Part shown: in pieces, positions 1 through 4,512 of the stretch | Layout of the letters: each line of letters begins with the position of its first letter | Numbering within the stretch: position 1 is the first letter of the stretch | DNA from: Armatimonadota bacterium | GTDB lineage: Bacteria > Armatimonadota > Armatimonadia > Armatimonadales > Armatimonadaceae | NCBI GenBank assembly: GCA_030833025.1 | Contig: JAURHZ010000154.1 | Coordinates: forward strand, 1 to 5,647 | DNA length: 5,647 nucleotides | Reading direction: 5' to 3' | Made by a program: the position numbers and the translations under genes | Notes under the pieces: generated by a model | Database searches by the model: none | What the model saw: only the letters and a program-made list of their open reading frames with translations | Told to the model about the DNA's origin: nothing

Positions 1-927
1 ATTAATGTCCATGCCAACATTGCCCTTGCTCGACATTTCGACACTCGCACAGGTAAAGCCGGCGGCGCCGAAGTCTTGGATGCCACGGATGTGCCCGGTG
101 GCGAGGATTTCAAGCGTCGCTTCGATTAGCAGCTTGCCGAAGAAGGGGTCGCCCACTTGGACATTGGGGCGCTTCGCTTCGGATTCTTCGGAAATTTCCA
201 CGGATGCGAACGTTGCGCCATGGATACCATCCCGGCCTGTGGATGACCCAAAGAACACAACCGGGTTACCGATGCCCTTGGCAGCCGACTTTGCAACATT
301 TCCGAGCTCAACAACGCCGATAGCCATCGCGTTTACGAGTGGGTTTGTGTTGTAGCAAGGATGGAAGGTGATTTCACCACCAACGGTCGGGACACCTAGG
401 CAGTTTCCGTAGGAGGAGATGCCATGGACCACACCGTTAAAGAGGAAGCGGTTCTTGACGTGGACATCTGTGTCACCATCGATGTCGCCGAAGCGCAGGC
501 TATCTAGAACGGCGATTGGCCGCGCACCCATGCTGATGATGTCTCGGATGATGCCACCAACACCGGTTGCGGAGCCGTTAAATGGCTCGACATAGCTTGG
601 GTGGTTGTGAGATTCCATCTTGAAGACGATGCCCTGGCCGGTGTCACCGAGAGGAACAACGCCGGCGCCTTCGAGTGCATTGGCATCTTGAGCTTTCTTA
701 AACTCACCAAATGCCCGGAGGGTGTTTCGGGAGTACTTGTAGGCGCAGTGCTCACTCCACTCAACGGCGAACATATTGAGCTCGAGGTACGTGGGGACGC
801 GCCCCAGCCGCTCGATTAAGAGGTCATATTCGCTGGATCGGAGGCCGAGCTCCATGGCAATTTTGACATCCACGGATGGATATGCGGGGTGGTTAACGGG
901 AACGGGGCGGGCTGATGCGTCTGACAC
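1..927 (-). CDS. purL: Phosphoribosylformylglycinamidine synthase subunit PurL, N-terminal part (cut by left edge)
   Basis: PurL is the ATP-dependent synthetase part of FGAM synthase: it converts FGAR to FGAM in cytoplasmic purine synthesis, using ammonia delivered by PurQ with PurS. The visible 309 codons contain the family motifs in order: LGRVPTYLELNMFAVEWSEH at about residues 41-60 followed by CAYK, KMESHNHPS at about 103-111, GATGVGGIIRD-type loop (here SATGVGGIIRD, 119-129), SMGARP, then GRDGIHGATFAS and RPNVQVGDPF. His60 and the ESHNHP histidines match the conserved active-site histidines of the family. Family members are roughly 730-750 residues, so about 40% is visible and the C-terminal part lies beyond position 1. 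The start is taken as GTG at 927-925 because AGGAG sits six bases upstream; an in-frame ATG at 966 has no comparable site. No frameshift or missing motif is seen. The gene is divergent from the TPR gene. Identification is very secure, the start fairly secure. Confidence 0.97.
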   Translation of the reverse strand, partial: MSDASARPVPVNHPAYPSVDVKIAMELGLRSSEYDLLIERLGRVPTYLELNMFAVEWSEHCAYKYSRNTLRAFGEFKKAQDANALEGAGVVPLGDTGQGIVFKMESHNHPSYVEPFNGSATGVGGIIRDIISMGARPIAVLDSLRFGDIDGDTDVHVKNRFLFNGVVHGISSYGNCLGVPTVGGEITFHPCYNTNPLVNAMAIGVVELGNVAKSAAKGIGNPVVFFGSSTGRDGIHGATFASVEISEESEAKRPNVQVGDPFFGKLLIEATLEILATGHIRGIQDFGAAGFTCASVEMSSKGNVGMDIN

Positions 928-933
928 GGAACT

Positions 934-938
934 CTCCT
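934..938 (-). promoter_or_regulatory. Ribosome binding site that sets the purL GTG start
   Basis: On the minus strand AGGAG lies six bases before GTG (927-925). This is the ideal spacing, and no equally good site precedes the in-frame ATG at 966-964, so it decides the start in favour of GTG. Confidence 0.75.
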
Positions 939-964
939 GTACGGATGCGACTGGCGATGCTTCC

Positions 965-970
965 ATTCTA
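965..970 (-). promoter_or_regulatory. Candidate -10 element for purL
   Basis: TAGAAT on the minus strand matches five of six bases of the sigma-70 -10 consensus. It would start transcription near 958, leaving about 30 bases of leader that contain the AGGAG site. No convincing -35 is seen at 16-18 bases upstream, so this is tentative. It overlaps the ATG at 966, which would then be untranscribed or at the very 5' end and could not serve as start. Confidence 0.3.
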
Positions 971-973
971 CCG

Positions 974-1006
974 TTGACGCAATAAGGCATTGGATGCGGG
1001 TACGAT
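974..1006 (+). promoter_or_regulatory. Candidate promoter for the TPR gene
   Basis: TTGACG (974-979) resembles a -35 box and TACGAT (1001-1006) a -10 box. The spacer is 21 bases, longer than the usual 16-18, so one of the two may be chance. A start near 1013 would place the ATG at 994 upstream of the transcript and leave AGGAG (1017-1021) near the 5' end. It lies next to the purL -10 candidate, so the two divergent promoters would be almost back to back. Confidence 0.3.
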
Positions 1007-1016
1007 GCAAAAATAC

Positions 1017-1021
1017 AGGAG
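1017..1021 (+). promoter_or_regulatory. Ribosome binding site choosing among four in-frame ATGs of the TPR gene
   Basis: AGGAG is followed by ATG codons at 1024, 1030 and 1036 in the same frame, with spacers of 2, 8 and 14 bases; a fourth ATG at 994 lies upstream of it. Only the one at 1030 has a normal spacing, so it is taken as the start. Confidence 0.65.
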
Positions 1022-1029
1022 ACATGGCA

Positions 1030-1908
1030 ATGGCGATGAAGCCCGACAATGCGACGCGCAAGCGTGTGGTGATAACGCTGGTAGTGGTTGGCGGCCTGAT
1101 GGGTGTTGTTGCTGCAGGAAACCGAATCAGCGACTGGATGGCGAGCCGTCAGCCGGTTTCGATGGTGTCGCCTGAGGAAATGCGAGAGGCTGAGCGCTTC
1201 TCCAGGATTCTGGGAACGCTGTCCGAGGCGGTACGGGTACTGGGAAGCCGCGGGGCCTACGCTGATGTCATCGACCTTGTCGAACGGGCATGCCCAAAGG
1301 ATGATGCATGTCCTGCATCGATGCGCCGAGCCGCAGGCGAGGCGTACTTCCGGACGGACAAGGCCGCGGAAGCGCGTGCCGCGCTGGCATCGATGCTGTC
1401 TGAAAACCGTAGCCCTTTGGAAAATATGGACCGCCTGGCGCTCGCCGGCAATCCTGAGCAGTACAAAACCGAAGTCGCCACAAGTCTTTCGGGAGCAAGT
1501 GTTGCGCAGTCATCCCCGCTCGAGGCAAACAATGTGGCATGGGGAGCTTGCCTGCTTCCCGTCCCCGGAATTGACCTAGAGAAGGCCGAACAGCTGGCCC
1601 GCGTGGCGGTTGAGAAGTCGGACCCGGAGTCCAGTGCCACGTACAAGAACACGCTGGGTGTTGTGCTGTTCCGCCAAGGTAAGTTTGCGGATGCCATCAA
1701 AATGCTCGATGTCAGTGAAAAAGCAAACAGCGACCCATTCAACTGGCCATTTTTGGGTGCAGCGCACGCCAAGTTAGGTCACAGTGCAGAGAGCCGCGAG
1801 TGGTTCACACGCCTCGATAAGTATTTGCTGGAATCCTTCGGACAGGACACCACAAACCGCCATGAGCTATTAATGTTCTGGGATGAGCTTCGCGGCTCGG
1901 ATGAGTAG
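1030..1908 (+). CDS. Membrane-anchored TPR-repeat protein
   Basis: This 292-residue protein has a basic N-terminus (RKR at 10-12) and one hydrophobic segment at about 13-30 with no clear signal peptidase site, so it is probably a signal anchor with the rest outside the membrane. The central part is helical and Ala-rich (ERACPKDDACPASMRRAAGE region), with helix-turn-helix units like degenerate TPRs. The C-terminal part is clearer: NNVAW at about 167, LEKAEQLARVAVEKSDPES, then NTLGVVLFRQGKFADAIKML from about 207 and FLGAAHAKLGHSAESREWF from about 241. This layout (NNxAW, paired TPRs, aromatic-rich end) resembles the C-terminal TPR tail of many planctomycete serine/threonine kinases and WD40 proteins, here without the kinase. 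The likely role is protein-protein binding at the cell envelope; the partner is unknown. No catalytic motif is seen. The next gene follows after 124 bases and may be transcribed separately. The TPR call is solid; function is unassigned. Confidence 0.85.
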   Translation: MAMKPDNATRKRVVITLVVVGGLMGVVAAGNRISDWMASRQPVSMVSPEEMREAERFSRILGTLSEAVRVLGSRGAYADVIDLVERACPKDDACPASMRRAAGEAYFRTDKAAEARAALASMLSENRSPLENMDRLALAGNPEQYKTEVATSLSGASVAQSSPLEANNVAWGACLLPVPGIDLEKAEQLARVAVEKSDPESSATYKNTLGVVLFRQGKFADAIKMLDVSEKANSDPFNWPFLGAAHAKLGHSAESREWFTRLDKYLLESFGQDTTNRHELLMFWDELRGSDE

Positions 1909-2032
1909 GTTGATAAACCTGTTGCGCCGGGGGTCGACCTTAAAGCAGCGTACATAAATGCACATGGAAATGTTAGTACGGCGAATGCTTCTAAGGCATT
2001 GCATCTCTTTAATGTGCTAATAAGAAGCCACG

Positions 2033-2722
2033 ATGACCATTTTTGCGCTTGCGCTTCTGCTCCAACAGCCTCCAGCACTTCCGACGGGTAGTGCCCTGAC
2101 AAAACAGGCTTACATTCTCAGCTCGGCAAAAGCCGTTCCAACACCTAAAGTGGTTGTAGATACATCCGCGGCTCCCGACCTCGCCGAATGGGGAACAACC
2201 GCCGCAACCCTAATGGAGCAGTGGTACCCCATCGTGTGGAACCTTCTCGGTACAGACCAGAGCAAGCCAGCGGATACGATAAAGGTCACGTTTCAGCTAA
2301 AGCAAGATGCTCCTGCTTATGCGACTGGTGGTGGCATTTTTGTGAGCATCCCGTGGGTCCGTTCGCATCCGGATGACTTTGGGATGATGATTCACGAGAT
2401 GACGCACCTAATCCAAGCATATCCAAACAGCCGGTCAAATCCGGGTTGGCTTGTCGAGGGGGTCGCAGACTATATTCGCTGGTGGCGGTATGAGCCGGAA
2501 GCTCCACGGACCAAGATTACGGCGAACAATAAGTACACAGATGCCTACCGCGTAACGGCGTACTTCCTCGCCTACTTGACGCATAAATATGACCATGGGC
2601 TTGTTCGTAAGTTAGACAAGGCGATGAAAACACGAAGCTATTCAGATGCGATGTTCGAAGAATCAACAGGGAAGAAGCTAGATGCTCTGTGGGCGGAATT
2701 CGTCGCAACACAGGTGAAGTAG
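2033..2722 (+). CDS. Basic secretory protein (BSP) family putative zinc metallopeptidase
   Basis: The 229-residue product carries HEMTH at residues 121-125 (HExxH, the zinc-binding and catalytic motif of gluzincin-like peptidases), followed by GWLVEGVADYIRW at 138-150. This HExxH plus GWLxEGxADYxR pairing is the hallmark of the plant and bacterial basic secretory protein family (peptidase of plants and bacteria). Glu142 or Asp146 is a plausible third metal ligand. YRVTAYFLAYL (172-182) and the C-terminal TGKKLDALWAEF are also typical. The expected reaction is zinc-dependent peptide hydrolysis outside the cytoplasm, substrate unknown. The N-terminus (MTIFALALLLQQ) is hydrophobic but short and has no basic residue, so it is a weak signal peptide. 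The start is fixed between an in-frame stop at 2021-2023 and the next Met far downstream; the ribosome binding site is poor (AAGAAG, 2022-2027). No inhibitor or partner gene is adjacent. The family call is strong; peptidase activity is inferred from the motif. Confidence 0.88.
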   Translation: MTIFALALLLQQPPALPTGSALTKQAYILSSAKAVPTPKVVVDTSAAPDLAEWGTTAATLMEQWYPIVWNLLGTDQSKPADTIKVTFQLKQDAPAYATGGGIFVSIPWVRSHPDDFGMMIHEMTHLIQAYPNSRSNPGWLVEGVADYIRWWRYEPEAPRTKITANNKYTDAYRVTAYFLAYLTHKYDHGLVRKLDKAMKTRSYSDAMFEESTGKKLDALWAEFVATQVK

Positions 2723-2778
2723 AACAATCCAACTTCACCCAAATGGTAACGATGTCACTTAGCGACGATTGATACGAA

Positions 2779-2812
2779 AAATCCCCAATTTCATACTTGA
2801 AAATGGGGATTT
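2779..2812 (-). terminator. Rho-independent type hairpin between convergent genes
   Basis: Left arm 2779-2793 and right arm 2798-2812 pair over 15 positions with one A-A mismatch (2788/2803), around a four-base loop TACT. The core is CCCC/GGGG. Read on the minus strand the stem ends in GGGGATTTTT, a T-run suited to ending the pilin-lipoprotein unit, whose last stop is 65 bases away. Read on the plus strand the stem ends in ATTTGACTTT, a poorer run, but it may also serve the peptidase gene that ends 57 bases before. It is probably bidirectional. Confidence 0.8.
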
Positions 2813-2876
2813 GACTTTGCCAACCACCGAGCGGTAAGACCCGCATCTTGCATCACACCCGGTGTATTGACAAGCC

Positions 2877-3098
2877 CTACTTGAACTGGACTTGCGAACC
2901 CGCAGGCTCTGCCGCATCTGGGACGGCCGGCGTCTGTGGTGCTGATGTCCCTGGTTGCTGCTCACTGGTCGCTGCTGGTGCAGGAGTTGGAGCCGCTGAT
3001 GGCGCAGGCTCAGTCGGTTTACACCCTGTTACAAAGCGTGTCACTACGATGGCGATCGACACGAAAACCATCATCAATCTGAAGTTCACACGCATCAT
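2877..3098 (-). CDS. Small Pro/Ala-rich putative lipoprotein coupled to the pseudopilin gene
   Basis: The 73-residue product has a basic N-terminus, a hydrophobic stretch at about 8-24, and VTGC at 23-26, an acceptable lipobox with Cys26 as the lipidated residue. An Arg at 21 inside the signal region is unusual. The mature part is a low-complexity tail rich in Pro, Ala, Thr, Ser and Glu with no fold expected, ending in QVQFK; it may be a tether or linker. The ATG at 3098-3096 overlaps the TGA stop of the pseudopilin gene in ATGA, and GGGAGGG (3116-3110) lies 11 bases upstream, so the gene is translationally coupled and co-transcribed. The open frame extends back to 3233 through the pilin gene, but that part is antisense-like shadow and has no start signal. 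The lipoprotein call is inferred from the lipobox only. The function is unknown; the operon suggests a role with the surface filament or secretion system. Confidence 0.72.
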   Translation of the reverse strand: MMRVNFRLMMVFVSIAIVVTRFVTGCKPTEPAPSAAPTPAPAATSEQQPGTSAPQTPAVPDAAEPAGSQVQFK

Positions 3099-3853
3099 GT
3101 GTTTGGTGTCCCTCCCGGAATACCAGACAAATCGCAGGGAAGAGTGTAAGTTGGTACGCCGCCATTGGATGTACCTGGAATCGTGCCACGACGTGGAAAC
3201 CACTTTGAGTGACCATCCACGAAATTGACACACATCCCATCCTTGTGCCGTGGAGCACCTGGGAAGTTATCCCAGCCAAATTTCCCTGTTGGATTTGGGC
3301 AGCTCGGATCCGGAAGTTTCCCGCCGGGCAACACGTACGTCGAGTCAAAGAACATCGTTGTATTCACGACATCCTCGACAGCGGCGAGGGACACAACTGG
3401 GTCATCCTGGAACAAGCCCGGTGGCAGAGCAGGGTCTTGGAAGAGCGCAAAGTTAAGCGCGTAGCTGGAGTATCGGAAATTTCCACTGCCGCGAAGTCCG
3501 AGGGGAGCCATGATCCCTGGGAAGTCAATTCCCGGGCGGTTGCTCGGGCAAATCAGGACATCGGTGTTCTTCATATAAGGAAGCACCGCATCATAAACCG
3601 TGAATACCCGGTTCCCAGATCCAGGCAGCAGAATCGCAGCATCCATGCTGTAGACCGACTGCGGCATGGTTTCATCGTAATCCTGAACATACATGATGGT
3701 CGCAGTTGCAAACTGCTTGGTGTTCGAGAGACAGCTTGTTTGGCGAGCGGCCTCGCGGGCCTGTGCAAAGACCGGGAACAGAATCGCTGCAAGAATGGCA
3801 ATGATTGCGATGACCACGAGGAGTTCTATAAGTGTAAAGGCTGAGCGTCGCAT
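3095..3853 (-). CDS. Type IV pseudopilin-like protein, DUF1559 type with H-X9-DG signature
   Basis: The 252-residue product starts with a short basic leader MRRSA and then FTLIELLVVIAIIAILAA, the class III prepilin signal and helix. Cleavage by prepilin peptidase with N-methylation is expected between Ala5 and Phe6; Ala replaces the usual Gly at -1, and Glu at +5 (Glu10) is present. FPVFAQAREAARQ and CLSNTKQ (from residue 41) follow, then YVQDYDETMP, CPSNRP, and H203-X9-D213-G214, the C-terminal signature of the DUF1559 family abundant in Planctomycetota and Armatimonadota. The protein should sit in the inner membrane or in a pilus or type II secretion-like pseudopilus; its exact role is not known. 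AAGGA (3867-3863) lies nine bases before the ATG. The gene leads a two-gene unit whose second member, a small lipoprotein gene, overlaps its stop by four bases. No pilus assembly genes are in the window, as is usual for these scattered pilin copies. Confidence 0.95.
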   Translation of the reverse strand: MRRSAFTLIELLVVIAIIAILAAILFPVFAQAREAARQTSCLSNTKQFATATIMYVQDYDETMPQSVYSMDAAILLPGSGNRVFTVYDAVLPYMKNTDVLICPSNRPGIDFPGIMAPLGLRGSGNFRYSSYALNFALFQDPALPPGLFQDDPVVSLAAVEDVVNTTMFFDSTYVLPGGKLPDPSCPNPTGKFGWDNFPGAPRHKDGMCVNFVDGHSKWFPRRGTIPGTSNGGVPTYTLPCDLSGIPGGTPNT

Positions 3854-3862
3854 GAGGATGAT

Positions 3863-3867
3863 TCCTT
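3863..3867 (-). promoter_or_regulatory. Ribosome binding site of the pseudopilin gene
   Basis: AAGGA on the minus strand lies nine bases before the ATG at 3853-3851, supporting this start, which also places the basic leader directly before the prepilin motif. Confidence 0.7.
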
Positions 3868-3929
3868 TCGATGCGATTGTATGGATGGACGTGACACTCT
3901 CTGTTAATCAAATGCTATGAAGTTCAGAT

Positions 3930-3945
3930 TTAACGAAACCTTAAC
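3930..3945. repeat. Tandem TTAAC repeat with 11-base period
   Basis: TTAAC occurs at 3930-3934 and 3941-3945, exactly one helical turn apart. Two more single copies lie at 4004-4008 and 4030-4034. Direct repeats of this spacing are typical of OmpR/PhoB-family regulators, and TTAAC-like half-sites with 11-base period are known for Pho boxes of Bacillus and cyanobacteria. In an AT-rich stretch this may be chance. Confidence 0.3.
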
Positions 3946-3971
3946 TCGGCAGTGCATCAAGAATAGAACTC

Positions 3972-4005
3972 AATACGTCTAACACTGTTCTTTCTCCGAC
4001 GTATT
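3972..4005. repeat. Perfect 8-base inverted repeat AATACGTC / GACGTATT
   Basis: AATACGTC (3972-3979) and GACGTATT (3998-4005) are perfect reverse complements separated by 18 bases. The centre-to-centre distance is 26 bases, between two and three helical turns. It could be a protein-binding dyad or a long-loop RNA hairpin. It lies about 120-150 bases upstream of the pseudopilin start. Confidence 0.5.
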
Positions 4006-4009
4006 AACC

Positions 4010-4027
4010 AGTAATTTCTTGATTACT
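4010..4027. repeat. 6-base inverted repeat AGTAAT / ATTACT
   Basis: AGTAAT (4010-4015) and ATTACT (4022-4027) flank the six-base loop TTCTTG. It follows the 8-base dyad by four bases, so the two form a compact cluster. On its own the hairpin is weak. Confidence 0.4.
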
Positions 4028-4166
4028 CCTTAACAATAACAAGAATTAATTTGCCTATAACACCGTCAGTATTCGCGCATAGCCTTATGGTGTCGCAAAA
4101 CGATTTAGTGTGTGTCTATGTGAACGCTCAAGCAACGTAGCGAGCGGGACTGTAAGCATGTACTGC

Positions 4167-4188
4167 ATTCATACAGCGTTGTATGGAT
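4167..4188 (+). promoter_or_regulatory. Leader hairpin directly before the ribosome binding site
   Basis: ATTCATACA (4167-4175) pairs with TGTATGGAT (4180-4188) over nine positions with one G-U pair, around the loop GCGT. The stem ends two to three bases before AAGGAG (4191-4196). In the transcript it could stabilise the 5' end or affect ribosome access. It includes the ATG at 4183, which argues against that codon as the start. Confidence 0.45.
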
Positions 4189-4190
4189 CA

Positions 4191-4196
4191 AAGGAG
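4191..4196 (+). promoter_or_regulatory. Strong ribosome binding site that selects a TTG start
   Basis: AAGGAG is followed after seven bases by TTG at 4204. The in-frame ATG at 4183 lies upstream of the site, and the next ATG at 4216 is 19 bases downstream, too far. TTG is therefore the likely start. Confidence 0.7.
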
Positions 4197-4203
4197 AAAT
4201 AGG

Positions 4204-4512
4204 TTGATAAAGCAAATGACAGTTCTGCCTTTCGGTCGTGGAAGGCATTGCCTCGAAGCCACTACCAATAAGTACATTCAGACCAGCGGCACGGCGGATG
4301 TTGTTATCGCAGCATCACCGGATGTCGAAGTAACCATCGCAGCCTTCAACAAGTCCAAAATCAGGGTCACAGGTCGTTGCCGCAAGGTCACAATCAAGTA
4401 CGCCAGTACGACCGCTGAAATTGATTGCACTGAGCTGAGCTGCAGGCAAATTCAGGTAATCAATGCAAGTAATGGCTGCACGATAACCTTTCCTCCGATG
4501 CTTCTTGCCTAG
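4204..4512 (+). CDS. Small five-cysteine beta-rich protein of unknown function (GIN/DUF2807-like rungs)
   Basis: This is not a protein I recognise with certainty. From the TTG start it has 102 residues with five cysteines (16, 59, 75, 80, 92), a high share for a protein with no signal peptide or membrane segment, so it is probably cytoplasmic. From about residue 31 it alternates hydrophobic and polar residues in short strands (DVVIAA, VEVTIAA, KIRVTG, KVTIKYA, AEIDCTEL, QIQVINAS, CTITF). The order of strands, with TGxxxxVTI, then xAEIDCTELxCRQIQV, then NASNGCTITF, parallels the rungs of the GIN/DUF2807 putative adhesin-head domain, although that domain is normally exported and its Gly/Ser turns are changed here. 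A strong ribosome binding site and the leader hairpin support real expression. Its stop overlaps the stop of convergent folC. The coding call is good; the fold is inferred and the function open. Confidence 0.68.
   Translation: MIKQMTVLPFGRGRHCLEATTNKYIQTSGTADVVIAASPDVEVTIAAFNKSKIRVTGRCRKVTIKYASTTAEIDCTELSCRQIQVINASNGCTITFPPMLLA

Larger units (their letters stand above)
3854..4203. other. AT-rich intergenic region between divergent pseudopilin and small-protein genes
   Basis: About 350 bases without a credible gene on either strand. The middle (about 3900-4060) is clearly richer in A and T than the genes around it. It must hold the promoters for both divergent units, but no clean -35/-10 pair is found. 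TACAAT (3881-3876, minus) and TATAAC (4056-4061, plus) are isolated -10-like strings. It contains an 8-base inverted repeat, a 6-base inverted repeat, a tandem TTAAC motif and a hairpin before the ribosome binding site at 4191, each listed separately. A small RNA is possible but not shown; no T-run terminator is present. Confidence 0.6.

Noticed and set aside
994..1029. Upstream ATG extending the TPR protein by 12 residues
   Set aside because: AGGAG at 1017-1021 lies after this ATG, and the candidate -10 at 1001-1006 would place it upstream of the transcript.
1257..1772. Open frame of 171 codons on the minus strand inside the TPR gene
   Set aside because: Antisense shadow of the TPR coding sequence; Ser/Ala-rich product without domain features or start signals.
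1984..2000. AATGC / GCATT hairpin upstream of the peptidase gene
   Set aside because: A five-base stem without T-run; too weak to call a terminator or leader element.
2517..2846. Open frame of 109 codons on the minus strand over the peptidase 3' end and the terminator
   Set aside because: It runs through the terminator hairpin and antisense to the peptidase gene; no ribosome binding site or recognisable motif.
3099..3233. N-terminal extension of the small lipoprotein to 118 residues
   Set aside because: The extra part overlaps the pilin 3' end in another frame, and it would bury the hydrophobic signal and lipobox in the middle of the protein.
3209..3844. Open frame of 211 codons on the plus strand opposite the pseudopilin gene
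   Set aside because: It lies wholly antisense to a gene with unmistakable prepilin and H-X9-DG motifs, has no ribosome binding site, and its product is low-quality, Arg/His-rich sequence with no motif.
4125..4146. CGCTC / GAGCG inverted repeat in the intergenic region
   Set aside because: Only five base pairs with a 12-base loop; expected by chance in a region of this length.
4183..4203. ATG start for the small cysteine-rich protein
   Set aside because: It has no ribosome binding site before it, lies inside a hairpin, and the strong AAGGAG site is downstream of it with correct spacing to TTG at 4204.
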